Positions 15,620-23,681 of a DNA stretch of 63,988 nucleotides are shown here, one piece after another. Below the pieces are notes generated by a model. It was not told the DNA's origin. It saw nothing but the letters and a program-made list of their open reading frames with translations, and did no database searches. Source of the stretch: UMGS1322 sp900550765 (GTDB lineage Bacteria > Bacillota > Clostridia > Christensenellales > QALW01); the NCBI GenBank assembly GCA_958448705.1, contig CAUDEY010000010.1, positions 1-63,988 of the forward strand, given 5' to 3'. Position numbers and translations under genes: made by a program. The stretch's first letter is position 1. Every line of letters begins with the position of its first letter.

Positions 15620-17092
15620 TTAAATGATTCTAAAGCTATCGGCCATTACGCAGCGGCGTTTGCGGGTAAAGCTTCTTGCGCTGGTAAGGCCCTCCCCTGT
15701 AGGACCGGCGATTGTAAAGGTAGTATGGCCCTCGCCGCCAAAGCCAATGCCGGCATAGCTGGGGGCATTCTTTACAAAGATTGTTGTTTCTACAGCGGAA
15801 GCAAATTTGGTAAGGTTATCAATGTTTTTGGAATGCATGTGCGCTGTGTGCCGATTTCCATGTTCAGCCTTTACGGCTAAATCTACTGCTTCATCGATAG
15901 TATCTACTGTTACGATCGGTAAAATCGGCATCATCAGTTCCTCTTGTACAAAGGGATGTTCAAAGGGCGCCTCACAGATCAGACAGCGCACGTCTGAAGG
16001 CAACGTTTTGCCGTTTTCCAGCATGGCGTAAATCACGGAGGCGTCACGGCCTACGCATTTGCGGTTTACGGTCTTCTTTATTTTACCGGTCTTTTTATCG
16101 GTAACTTCAACCAAAACGATTCCTGCGAGCGTATCGGCTTCTTCCTTTGTAAGCATATAAGCGCCGTTTTTCAGCATTTCGGTAATCAGCTGATCCTTGA
16201 TGCTTCTGAAAGCAAATACCTCTTTTTCGGCAATGCAGGGAAGGTTATTGTCAAAGGTGCAGCCGTCGATGATGTCTTTGCCGGCCTTGATGATATCAGC
16301 CGTATCATCTACGATGACCGGCGGATTCCCCGCACCTGCGCCGATGGCTTTTTTACCCGAGGAAAGAACGGCTTTTACTACGCCGGGTCCGCCGGTACAT
16401 ACCAGCAGGCGGATGGCAGGATGGGCATACATCGTTGCAGCGGAATCTAACGTGGGCTTATCCATGGAAGCAACCAAAACCTTGGGTCCGCCGGCAGAAT
16501 AACAGGCTCTGTTTACAAGATCTACCGCGTAATTGGAGGTACAGATCGCGCCCGGATGCGGGTTGAAAACCACGCCGTTTCCGGCGGCGATCATGCCGAT
16601 ACTGTTGCAGATAACGGTTTCTGAGGGATTGGTGCTGGGAGTGATTGCGCCCACAACACCAAAAGGCGCCATTTCTACCAGAGTAAGGCCGTTATCACCG
16701 GTTTTTGCCTCCGATAGAATATCTTCGGTTCCCGGCGTTTTGTCTGCTACCAAAATGTGCTTCAGGCGCTTATGCTCTACGCGGCCCATACCGGTCTCCT
16801 TTACGCCGAGCTCGGCAAGCGTCTGCGCTTCTTTACGGGTCAGTTCGCGAATCGCCGTTATAATCTTCTCACGCTGTTCAACGCTCATGGAGCGTACGGC
16901 CTTGTAGCCCTCCTGCGCGGCGGCGATTGCTTCATTCATATCTGAATAGATTCCGATCAGCTTTCTGCCGTTATATTCCGTACTGGTGTAAGAAAGCGTT
17001 CCCTTGCTTTCTGCAGCGGGGCTTCCGTTGTTGATGTTGGAAAGGACCTGTCTTACAATTTCTTCAATTTGCGATTGTTTTAATTCCGCCAT
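15620..17092 (-). CDS. pduP: CoA-acylating aldehyde dehydrogenase, PduP-like
   Basis: The 490-residue enzyme has the aldehyde dehydrogenase fold: a nucleotide-binding stretch FGVVGAITPSTNPSET, and the catalytic Cys in FDNNLPCIAEKE. The family oxidises an aldehyde with NAD+ and CoA to acyl-CoA and NADH. Its N-terminus, KQSQIEEIVRQVLSNI, is a classic encapsulation helix, nearly the same as that of the alcohol dehydrogenase in this locus (IEQIVKQVLSSM), so both are probably targeted to the same inner shell surface. Likely substrate is lactaldehyde or propionaldehyde. It lies between the DeoR regulator and pduL. Confidence 0.92.
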   Translation of the reverse strand: MAELKQSQIEEIVRQVLSNINNGSPAAESKGTLSYTSTEYNGRKLIGIYSDMNEAIAAAQEGYKAVRSMSVEQREKIITAIRELTRKEAQTLAELGVKETGMGRVEHKRLKHILVADKTPGTEDILSEAKTGDNGLTLVEMAPFGVVGAITPSTNPSETVICNSIGMIAAGNGVVFNPHPGAICTSNYAVDLVNRACYSAGGPKVLVASMDKPTLDSAATMYAHPAIRLLVCTGGPGVVKAVLSSGKKAIGAGAGNPPVIVDDTADIIKAGKDIIDGCTFDNNLPCIAEKEVFAFRSIKDQLITEMLKNGAYMLTKEEADTLAGIVLVEVTDKKTGKIKKTVNRKCVGRDASVIYAMLENGKTLPSDVRCLICEAPFEHPFVQEELMMPILPIVTVDTIDEAVDLAVKAEHGNRHTAHMHSKNIDNLTKFASAVETTIFVKNAPSYAGIGFGGEGHTTFTIAGPTGEGLTSARSFTRKRRCVMADSFRII

Positions 17093-17112
17093 GTTGTAGC
17101 CTCCGAAAAACT

Positions 17113-17886
17113 TTATTTTTCTGTATTTTCGTATACAATTTCCACACCGTTTTGCTTTAGCCTGTCAAGCCAAAGCTCATTGGGCTTATGTTCGGTTATA
17201 ATCGTATCCACTTCGTGAAAGCCGCACACCTTTACAAAGGAGGATTTATCAAATTTTGAACTGTCCGCCGCTAAAAGTTTGCGGTTTGCCGATTTGAAAA
17301 AAGCTTTTTTGATCTCGGCATCGCGCTCATTGGAATCTGTGATGCCGTTTACGGCGTCAAGACCCTTGCAGGAGCAAACGGCTAAATCCACATGAAAACC
17401 GGCTACCATTTTTTCAGCCTGATAGCCTACCAGGGAGAGACCGCCCTCCTTCAGCATACCGCCGGTGGAAAGAATATTCCAATCCGCCTTGTTGCACAGC
17501 TCCAGTAAAATTTCAATGCTGTTGGTTATCAAGGTAATATTCTTTTTATGAAGAATATTTTTGATAACGCACAGCGCCGTTGTACTGGAATCCAGCATGA
17601 TGTAATCGCCGTCATGGATCATATTGGCGATCAGTGAAGCGATATACTGTTTGCTTTCCACATTGGTTTGCTTGCGCACATGGAACGGCAGATCAATATT
17701 AAAATTGTCATTTTTGATGGCTCCGCCATAGGTCTTGCGGGCCAGACCGTCGTTATCCAGCTTTTCCAGATCCCGGCGGATGGTTTCCTCGGTCACCTCA
17801 AATTCTTTGCTCAGGTTGGATACCAGAACCTTTCCTTCGGCGGCGAGTTTTGCCAGTATGGCGTTTCTGCGTTCTATCGCAAGCAT
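17113..17886 (-). CDS. DeoR/GlpR-family transcriptional regulator
   Basis: The 257-residue protein has an N-terminal winged helix-turn-helix (LSKEFEVTEETIRRDLEKL, residues ~24-42) and a DeoR-type sugar-phosphate sensing domain with DSSTTAL and ITNSIEILLELC. Such regulators are usually repressors released by a phosphorylated sugar, so fuculose-1-phosphate or a similar intermediate is a reasonable effector. It is embedded within the BMC operon on the same strand, between pduT and pduP, so the locus probably controls itself. Candidate operator repeats lie at 24557-24572 and 25597-25629. Confidence 0.9.
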   Translation of the reverse strand: MLAIERRNAILAKLAAEGKVLVSNLSKEFEVTEETIRRDLEKLDNDGLARKTYGGAIKNDNFNIDLPFHVRKQTNVESKQYIASLIANMIHDGDYIMLDSSTTALCVIKNILHKKNITLITNSIEILLELCNKADWNILSTGGMLKEGGLSLVGYQAEKMVAGFHVDLAVCSCKGLDAVNGITDSNERDAEIKKAFFKSANRKLLAADSSKFDKSSFVKVCGFHEVDTIITEHKPNELWLDRLKQNGVEIVYENTEK

Positions 17887-17903
17887 ATATTCACCTTAAT
17901 CAA

Positions 17904-18452
17904 TTATAAAATACTGTCCCAAAGCTTTTTGTCGGGGTTGGGAATTACGGAGCTGTCCAGCAGCATACCGCGATCGCCGGCCTCGTTTACCGCACGGTCA
18001 ATGGCAGCGGTAACGGCGGAAACAGAGCCCGTCAGAAGCAGGTAGGATTTTCCGCACATGCCGCGTGCCAGGCGAAGCTCAATCAGGTCGACCATAGCGG
18101 TTTTTGCCGCGGCATCAGCGGCAACGATGGCGGTTGCGGCGCTAAAGCTTTCCATAACGCCCAGTGCTGCCACGTTCTCCGGCTGTGCGGTTCCGTAGAT
18201 TGCTGAAAATATCGAGTCATGCGGGTTGCCCAGGACAAAACTGTCGATTACCTTTTCGGGCTTAAACGCTTTTGCGGCGTCTACCGAGGCTTTTACCGCA
18301 CTGAGCTCTCCGCTGATAATGACAATATATTTACCGGGGCAGACAGTCGCGCTTTCGATTACCTCAACCTCGGCCGTTTTTACCATCAGGTCCGCGCTGG
18401 CGATACCGGCAGAAACCGTTGAAAATTCAGCCATTCCAATAGCCTTGCTCAT
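17904..18452 (-). CDS. pduT: PduT-like tandem-domain BMC shell trimer with Fe-S site
   Basis: The 182-residue protein contains two BMC domains in tandem (about 1-90 and 93-182), so three copies make a pseudohexameric tile. Cys38 sits in ESATVCPGKY, the exact position of the cysteine that binds a [4Fe-4S] cluster at the three-fold axis in PduT. It is therefore a candidate electron port through the shell. It lies directly after PduS, its usual electron partner. Family assignment is strong. The cluster itself is inferred from the conserved Cys. Confidence 0.92.
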   Translation of the reverse strand: MSKAIGMAEFSTVSAGIASADLMVKTAEVEVIESATVCPGKYIVIISGELSAVKASVDAAKAFKPEKVIDSFVLGNPHDSIFSAIYGTAQPENVAALGVMESFSAATAIVAADAAAKTAMVDLIELRLARGMCGKSYLLLTGSVSAVTAAIDRAVNEAGDRGMLLDSSVIPNPDKKLWDSIL

Positions 18453-18468
18453 TGATTTGTTCTTCCTT

Positions 18469-19800
18469 TCAGAGTGTTACTTTTATAAATTTATCGGTTA
18501 CCTCTGCAACCTTGCCGGCAAAAGGCGTATGAATGTTTACGCCGAGCTTGCCTTCGGGCGCTTGTGCAACCATCTGACCTGCGGTAACGGCATCGCCCTT
18601 CTGGACGGCGGCTTCCGCCGGTGCGCCGATATGCTGGGAAAGCATCAGCTTAATGCTTTTAGGCGTAATGGGGATCTCGGTAATCGGTGCGCTTTTATTG
18701 TATTGCGTAAGACCAAGCCGTGCAGTGAGCCGCGCATGAGAAACCAGCTTTTGGCTGCGGAGCTCATCTACCGGTTTCATTTTTGCCTCCGGCATGGAAA
18801 CGCCGCCCTTCCGCATACCGCCCTTGAATACGCTGATCAGTGTTTGTGCATTCAGATTCTGGAAACAGGAGTACATCTCGCAAAGTCCGCATCCGGAGCA
18901 GAAGAACGTATTTAAGTAGGGCTCAATATTGCCCGTGGCACCGGCGGAAAGTGCATTCATAAATTTTGCAGGATCAATCGGATATCCCAGCATATGGCGG
19001 GAACATAGCGAGGTACACATGCCGCAGTGGCAGCAGGCAGACATCGCCCGATTGACAGAAACCTGCGTGTTGGCTTTCTTTTTTTGTACTACATAATGGG
19101 ATTTCGGGAGCACGATATAAGCGTTGGAGGTTTTGGTTACCACATCAAATTCCGTGCAGAGACGCCCGGTCATCGGTCCGCCGGAGACGATCTCGTATTC
19201 TTCGATCGTTGGTCCGCCGGCCAGCGCCAACGCCTCTTTTACCGTAATACCCAAAGGCAGCTTTACCGTAACGGGATTTTTTACCGCGCCGGTTATCGTG
19301 CAGTATTTATGGGTTACCGGGCGGTTTTCTTTGATTGCATAATAGATATTGAGCATGGTTTCCACATTGTAGACGATGCAGCCAACCTCAATAGGCAGCT
19401 TGCCCGCGGGAACCACACGGCCGGTCACTTCGTAGATGGTAATGATTTCATCTCCCGAGGGATAGACCGGCGGAAGCAGACCGATGCGCGCGTTCTTATC
19501 CTGGTAAGAGGGCAGGACTTGTTCAATCGCAGCAATGGCCTGGGTATAATTCGGTTTTAATGCGACAATGATGTCGCTTGCGCCTACGGCCAGGGCAACC
19601 TCGTGCATAGCCTCTAAAATTTCAGAGGCATACTCGGCCATTACCTGACGGTGCAGCTTTAACAGCGGCTCGCACTCGGCACAGTTAAGGATTATCGTAT
19701 CAGCCTTTTCATTCAGTTTTGCATAGGAAGGAAAGCCCGCACCGCCTGCACCGACAATGCCGCAATCCTTCATAATTGTTGAAAGATCTGTAAGTTTCAT
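18469..19800 (-). CDS. pduS: PduS-like flavo-iron-sulfur electron-transfer protein (RnfC/SLBB type)
   Basis: The 443-residue protein begins with the glycine-rich GAGGAGFPSYAK and NCAECEP stretches of the RnfC/NuoF-like flavin/NADH domain, then an SLBB segment. Two [4Fe-4S] motifs follow (CCHCGMCTSLC near residue 257, CSGCGLCEMYSC near residue 300), and the protein ends in a barrel-sandwich-like domain. In Pdu compartments PduS is called a cobalamin reductase and pairs with PduT. No B12 enzyme is encoded here, so it could instead pass electrons from NADH across the shell, recycling NAD+ inside. It sits between the pentamer vertex gene and pduT. Confidence 0.9.
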   Translation of the reverse strand: MKLTDLSTIMKDCGIVGAGGAGFPSYAKLNEKADTIILNCAECEPLLKLHRQVMAEYASEILEAMHEVALAVGASDIIVALKPNYTQAIAAIEQVLPSYQDKNARIGLLPPVYPSGDEIITIYEVTGRVVPAGKLPIEVGCIVYNVETMLNIYYAIKENRPVTHKYCTITGAVKNPVTVKLPLGITVKEALALAGGPTIEEYEIVSGGPMTGRLCTEFDVVTKTSNAYIVLPKSHYVVQKKKANTQVSVNRAMSACCHCGMCTSLCSRHMLGYPIDPAKFMNALSAGATGNIEPYLNTFFCSGCGLCEMYSCFQNLNAQTLISVFKGGMRKGGVSMPEAKMKPVDELRSQKLVSHARLTARLGLTQYNKSAPITEIPITPKSIKLMLSQHIGAPAEAAVQKGDAVTAGQMVAQAPEGKLGVNIHTPFAGKVAEVTDKFIKVTL

Positions 19801-19823
19801 ATTTATATTACCATTTTCTTGAT

Positions 19824-20084
19824 TTATAAACCTATGGAGTTATCAACGATACCGACGATTGCCGCATCTACCGGCGCGGTATCCATAGCGCACCCGATGC
19901 GGGCGGCGCTTCCCGTAGCAACCAGAACGGTTTCTCCGATGCCGGCGCCTACGTTATCAATGGCAACGATCCGGCCGGATTTTTCCATATTGGAAAACGG
20001 CTCGACGATCATAAATTTACTGCCTAAAAGCTTTTCATTTTTTCTTGTGGCAACTACACTGCCAACAATTTTACCTACAATCAT
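19824..20084 (-). CDS. BMC vertex protein (EutN/CcmL pentamer family)
   Basis: The 86-residue protein has the pentamer-forming fold signature: an N-terminal MIVGKIVGSVVAT, a central DNVGAGIGETVLVATGSAAR and a terminal DAAIVGIVD. These proteins cap the twelve vertices of the polyhedral shell. It is the only vertex gene in the locus. GATTGTAAAAAATG indicates a weak ribosome binding site, in line with the low copy number needed. Confidence 0.95.
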   Translation of the reverse strand: MIVGKIVGSVVATRKNEKLLGSKFMIVEPFSNMEKSGRIVAIDNVGAGIGETVLVATGSAARIGCAMDTAPVDAAIVGIVDNSIGL

Positions 20085-20156
20085 TTTTTACAATCCTTTG
20101 GTTTTCAGAATTTCCCGGCGGCGCGCCTTCGGCACCGCCGGAAAACTGAAACATTT

Positions 20157-20435
20157 TTACTTAATGGACGGAAGGATCTTTTCCACATCGCCGTGAGGAC
20201 GGGGAATTACGTGGATTGCAACGACCTCGCCAAGCTTGGCTGCAGCGCTTCCGCCGGCCTCGGTGGCTGATTTTACAGCGCCTACGTCACCGCGAACCAT
20301 AACGGATACCAGTCCGCTTCCGATCTTTTCGGTGCCGATGAGAACAACATTTGCGGCTTTTACCATAGCATCCGCCGCTTCAATTGCGGCAACCAGGCCT
20401 CTGGTTTCAACCATACCCAATGCTTCAAGTGCCAT
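20157..20435 (-). CDS. BMC-H shell hexamer protein (PduA/PduJ-like)
   Basis: The 92-residue single BMC domain has the usual ALGMVETRGLVAAIEAADAM start, KIGSGLVSVMVRGDV core with a pore-lining GSG, and HVIPRPH near the end. It is a main shell tile. Its DNA is almost identical to the short form of the next upstream gene (about two differences in 150 bases around 20240-20395 versus 20570-20725). This points to a recent duplication or gene conversion. GGAGG precedes the ATG. Confidence 0.95.
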   Translation of the reverse strand: MALEALGMVETRGLVAAIEAADAMVKAANVVLIGTEKIGSGLVSVMVRGDVGAVKSATEAGGSAAAKLGEVVAIHVIPRPHGDVEKILPSIK

Positions 20436-20485
20436 ACTTTTTTCCTCCTAATTTTATTATATTTACCGCACCCTATGCGGGAATT

Positions 20486-20926
20486 TTATTTGATAGACGG
20501 AAGGATCTTTTCCACATCGTTGTGGGGACGGGGAATTACATGAACCGCAACGACTTCGCCCAGTCTGGCTGCAGCGCTTCCGCCGGCCTCGGTGGCTGAC
20601 TTTACAGCGCCTACGTCACCGCGAACCATAACGGATACCAGTCCGCTTCCGATCTTTTCGGTGCCGATGAGAACAACATTTGCGGCTTTTACCATAGCAT
20701 CCGCTGCTTCAATTGCGGCAACAAGACCTCTGGTTTCAATCATACCTAATGCTTCCTGTGTCATTTTTATTTCCTCCTTTATAACAGCTTGCTCTTCTAT
20801 CTTTTCGGTTTTAGCGGCTGCTACCCTGGCGGCGGCTCTGCTTGCAGCGGAGGCAGCCTTAGGGGCAGACTTCTTTTGTGCTGTTTGTGCTGCCTTGGCG
20901 GCAGGCTTTGTTGGTGTGTTTGCCAT
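20486..20926 (-). CDS. BMC-H shell protein with Lys/Ala-rich N-terminal extension; probable dual start
   Basis: From the ATG at 20926 the frame encodes 146 residues. Residues 1-54 form a basic, low-complexity Ala/Lys/Thr tail ending in an acidic EKIEEQAVIKEEIK. Residues 55-146 are a complete BMC-H domain of the same 92-residue length as the neighbouring hexamer. Met55 (ATG at 20764-20762) has a strong AGGAGG (20773-20778) eight bases upstream, better than the AGGTGG before the long start. Both a long and a short shell protein are thus likely, analogous to PduB/PduB' in Salmonella, where an N-terminal extension links shell to cargo. That role here is inference. A stand-alone short leader peptide is excluded because the frame is open throughout. 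Confidence 0.88.
   Translation of the reverse strand: MANTPTKPAAKAAQTAQKKSAPKAASAASRAAARVAAAKTEKIEEQAVIKEEIKMTQEALGMIETRGLVAAIEAADAMVKAANVVLIGTEKIGSGLVSVMVRGDVGAVKSATEAGGSAAARLGEVVAVHVIPRPHNDVEKILPSIK
20762..20778 (-). promoter_or_regulatory. Internal ribosome binding site and start for the short BMC-H form
   Basis: On the minus strand AAGGAGG is followed after eight bases by ATG (20764-20762), in frame inside the long shell gene. The spacing is ideal, and the downstream product aligns end to end with the 92-residue paralogue. Confidence 0.75.
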
Positions 20927-20941
20927 TTATATAACCACCTT

Positions 20942-21292
20942 TCATACTTCCTGCAGATATGCTTCATCTGCCGAAGATTGCTTGCTGCTTGCCAGCTTTG
21001 CCTCATACGTTTTTCGTGTACGTGCGGCTGAAAGCTCAAGAATTCTTGCCGTTTCCTCATGGGGGCTGGCGATCACCGCGTGGGCGGCAGGCTCGATGAT
21101 ACAATGCTCTACCGCGGCATTTACAGCCTGTGTTACCGCTGAAAGCTGGCCTTGCACGATGACCGTAACAAGGCGTCCGCCCAAGCGGCGTTCCCAGGTC
21201 ACAAACTCCACATTCGCCGTTTTGCACATGATATCCAATGCGTCCACGGCGGCGGTAACGCTTTGTACCTCGATAAAGCCTAAAGACTTCAT
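20942..21292 (-). CDS. BMC-H-type shell protein with C-terminal tail
   Basis: The 116-residue protein has one divergent BMC domain (KSLGFIEVQSVTAAVDALDI start, QGQLSAVTQAVNAAVEH middle) and about 27 extra hydrophilic residues at the C-terminus that may face the lumen or cytosol. The canonical pore Gly-Ser-Gly is replaced by an RRLGGRLV segment, so the pore chemistry should differ from that of the main hexamers. Such tailed BMC-H proteins (PduK/EutK-like) are minor shell parts. The role of the tail is unknown here. Confidence 0.88.
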   Translation of the reverse strand: MKSLGFIEVQSVTAAVDALDIMCKTANVEFVTWERRLGGRLVTVIVQGQLSAVTQAVNAAVEHCIIEPAAHAVIASPHEETARILELSAARTRKTYEAKLASSKQSSADEAYLQEV

Positions 21293-21316
21293 TCTTACAT
21301 ACCTCTTATAAAAGAA

Positions 21317-21592
21317 TTAGATCTGCGGCAGTATTTTTTCCACATCACCGTGAGGACGGGGAATTACATGAGTCGCAATTACTTCGCCCAATCTTGCGGC
21401 TGCAGCACTTCCGGCTTCCGTAGCAGCCTTTACCGCGCCGACATCGCCGCGAACCATAACGGATACCAGTCCGCTTCCGATTTTTTCGGTGCCGATAAGT
21501 ACAACCTCCGCTGCCTTTACCATAGCATCTGCTGCCTCGATTGCGGCAACGAGTCCTCTTGTTTCAATCATTCCTAATGCTTCGTTTGACAT
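21317..21592 (-). CDS. BMC-H shell hexamer protein (PduA/PduJ-like)
   Basis: The 91-residue canonical BMC domain is almost the same as the two hexamers downstream (ALGMIETRGLVAAIEAADAM, KIGSGLVSVMVRGDVG), with small changes such as AAEVV for AANVV. It is the third close copy in the locus and probably the first translated of the three. GGAGGAATCAT lies before the ATG. Confidence 0.95.
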   Translation of the reverse strand: MSNEALGMIETRGLVAAIEAADAMVKAAEVVLIGTEKIGSGLVSVMVRGDVGAVKAATEAGSAAAARLGEVIATHVIPRPHGDVEKILPQI

Positions 21593-21615
21593 AATATGAT
21601 TCCTCCGTCAAAAAA

Positions 21616-21927
21616 TTATTTTTTATCAAAAGCGCTGAGCTTCAGCATCTTTTCTGTATCCGCCTCGGTATTGGGGATAATATGGGTGCACACTACGCCG
21701 GAAACCTTTTCGGCCGCCTCTTTTGCCGCTTCTACGGCGGCGGTAACATCGGTTACTCTGCCGCGAAACTTGACTGCAACTAAGAGGGGAACCTTTAACC
21801 CATCGGGATTTCCGGGCTTGTTTTTATCAAAGGGCTCCACGGTAACGTTGGCCGCTTTGCAGCCGGCGTCACAGGCCACAAAAGCTGCGGTAAGCCCGTA
21901 AACCTCAATAATTCCGGTTGCTTTCAT
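21616..21927 (-). CDS. BMC-H-type shell protein with loop insertion
   Basis: The 103-residue protein has a BMC domain in which the strand after ANVTVEPF is followed by a basic/proline-glycine insertion (DKNKPGNPDGL) before VPLLVAVKFRG. The insertion falls near the hexamer pore region, and the usual GSG is not present. A Cys pair (ACDAGC, residues 19-22) is unusual for the family. It is a plausible specialised pore or minor tile. Its specific role is not known. Confidence 0.85.
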   Translation of the reverse strand: MKATGIIEVYGLTAAFVACDAGCKAANVTVEPFDKNKPGNPDGLKVPLLVAVKFRGRVTDVTAAVEAAKEAAEKVSGVVCTHIIPNTEADTEKMLKLSAFDKK

Positions 21928-21940
21928 GGATTATTACCTC

Positions 21941-23158
21941 TTATTTATTGATTACGGCAATCTTTAGGCCCTGCATGCTGAGGTTCGTTTTCAGTGCCTC
22001 GTTGATTTCCTCCAGCGGGAAGCGGTGGGTAATCAGCTTTTGCAGCGGAAGCCCGATTGCTTTGGCACGCTTTAAGAAGTCAAAGGTTGTGGCATAATCA
22101 CGCAGAGTATAAACCCAAGAGCCGACAACGGTAATTTCCTTGGCACAGATATCAAAGTGCGGGTTGATGGTAGCATCGCCGCCATTAATGAAGAAGCCAA
22201 GCTCACACAGACCGCCGCCGTTGCGGATGAATTTGTAGATATTGGCGTGGGCAACAGGAGAGCCGGTGCACTGGAAGCCGAAATCTGCCGGATGGCCGCC
22301 AAACGCATCTTCTACAGCCTTGGCCAGTGCCTCAATGCCGCTGTGGTCCTTAAAGTTTACGGATTTTTCTGCGCCCATTTCCTTGGCAAAGGCCAGACGG
22401 TTGGCGTCGCCGTCCACGGCCACGATATTCTCAACGCCCATCGCGCGCAGTACGGCAATGCACAAAAGACCGATAGGACCGCAGCCCTGAACAACCACCC
22501 GGCTGTTAAAGCGCAGGATGCCAACGGTTTTGGCACGCTCTACCGCGTGCACTAAAACGGCCGCCGGCTCGATTAAAATTCGGGAATCCAGATCCAAGTC
22601 GCTTACGTTAAAGATGGTGGACCCGCCGCGAACGAACAAATAATCGGAAAACCAGCCGTTTAAGTGAATGTCATCGTCAGGAAGAAGCCCGTATACGTCG
22701 GCACCACCGATGTTCTGCTTATTTAGGTCAAACATCGTAATATCGGGGTTATCCTTAAAAATCATGCAGGTAACGACCTTGTCACCGATGTGCAGATCCT
22801 TGCCGGCACTGTCCTTTTTTACGTTTTTGCCCATCGCTACAATTTCACCCGTACCCTCATGCCCTAAGGCTACGGGAATCAGGGAGAAGGGATCGCGCTT
22901 GAATTCATGGGCATCTGTGCCGCAAACGCCGCAGCCTTCTACCTTTACTAAAATATCGTCATCGCCCAATGGGGGGATGGGATATTCCTTGATATCAAAG
23001 TGCTCAAGCCCGGTTAAAACTGCTACACGGGCTGTTTTGGGAATGCTGCCCGCTGTGGCGGGAGCTGCACTTTTAGCACTCGGCGCCGCAGCGCCGCCCT
23101 GCATAGAAGAGAGCACCTGTTTTACGATTTGCTCTATGTTCTGTGAATTGATATCCAT
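21941..23158 (-). CDS. Zinc-type alcohol dehydrogenase of the microcompartment
   Basis: The 405-residue medium-chain dehydrogenase has the catalytic zinc region CGVCGTDAHEF and GHEGTGEI, and the cofactor site VVVQGCGPIGLLCIAVLRAMG. The four-Cys structural zinc lobe is not evident. The first ~20 residues (MDINSQNIEQIVKQVLSSM) form an encapsulation helix followed by an Ala-rich linker. Start 23158 is chosen because that helix begins there. The frame is open further upstream without a good signal. It takes the place of the iron-type PduQ and would reduce lactaldehyde or propionaldehyde to the alcohol, regenerating NAD+ for the aldehyde dehydrogenase. Confidence 0.9.
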   Translation of the reverse strand: MDINSQNIEQIVKQVLSSMQGGAAAPSAKSAAPATAGSIPKTARVAVLTGLEHFDIKEYPIPPLGDDDILVKVEGCGVCGTDAHEFKRDPFSLIPVALGHEGTGEIVAMGKNVKKDSAGKDLHIGDKVVTCMIFKDNPDITMFDLNKQNIGGADVYGLLPDDDIHLNGWFSDYLFVRGGSTIFNVSDLDLDSRILIEPAAVLVHAVERAKTVGILRFNSRVVVQGCGPIGLLCIAVLRAMGVENIVAVDGDANRLAFAKEMGAEKSVNFKDHSGIEALAKAVEDAFGGHPADFGFQCTGSPVAHANIYKFIRNGGGLCELGFFINGGDATINPHFDICAKEITVVGSWVYTLRDYATTFDFLKRAKAIGLPLQKLITHRFPLEEINEALKTNLSMQGLKIAVINK

Positions 23159-23174
23159 GCTTTTTTCCGTCCTT

Positions 23175-23675
23175 TTATATATTTTCCAAGCAGGCGGCAA
23201 AGAGTTCACCGCCGAAATTTCCTAATTCGGTATCCTGCTCTTCGCTGCCGCCGCTTACACCTAAGCCGCCGATGATGCGCCCTTTTTTATTGTAAAGGGG
23301 AACGCCGCCGCCGAAGATGATGATCTTTCCGTTATTGGTAAATTGAATACCGTAGAGAGAGCCGCCCGGCTGAGCCAGAGGCTTCAGCTCGGCAGTAGAC
23401 ATTTTCAGCGCTGTTACCGTAAACGCTTTGTTTACGGCGATATCATAGGAGGCAATATAGGCGTCGTCCATACATTGTACTGAAATCGGATGACCGCTGG
23501 GACCGGTAACTGCAACTACGGCATTCACGCCCATTTCCGCAGCTTTTTTTGCTACGCAGGCGCAAAGAGCGTTTGCCGTATCCAGGCAGATTGTATCAAA
23601 AGACTCTTTTATCCTGCAGCTGCTTATCAGCGAAGCGATCAAGTCTGACATTGTTTCGTTCAACAAACACGCCAC
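23175..23675 (-). CDS. GlcG/HbpS-like protein (PduO C-terminal-like)
   Basis: About 158-166 residues in one HbpS/GlcG domain: GVNAVVAVTGPSGHPISVQ, then AYIASYDIAVNKAFTV, and IIIFGGGVPLYNKKGRIIGGLGVSGG at the end. Related domains bind haem or corrinoid, and one forms the C-terminal half of PduO. Here it stands alone, without the adenosyltransferase half. The start is uncertain. GTG at 23675 and TTG at 23663 lie near AAAAGGTGG, while the first ATG (23651) has no ribosome binding site. It is coded between the aldolase and the alcohol dehydrogenase. Its function in the compartment is unknown. Confidence 0.82.
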   Translation of the reverse strand: MACLLNETMSDLIASLISSCRIKESFDTICLDTANALCACVAKKAAEMGVNAVVAVTGPSGHPISVQCMDDAYIASYDIAVNKAFTVTALKMSTAELKPLAQPGGSLYGIQFTNNGKIIIFGGGVPLYNKKGRIIGGLGVSGGSEEQDTELGNFGGELFAACLENI

Positions 23676-23681
23676 CTTTTA

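Noticed and set aside
20592..21311. Plus-strand ORF of 239 codons opposite the shell genes
   Set aside because: It mirrors repeated BMC codons on the other strand and has no motif of its own.
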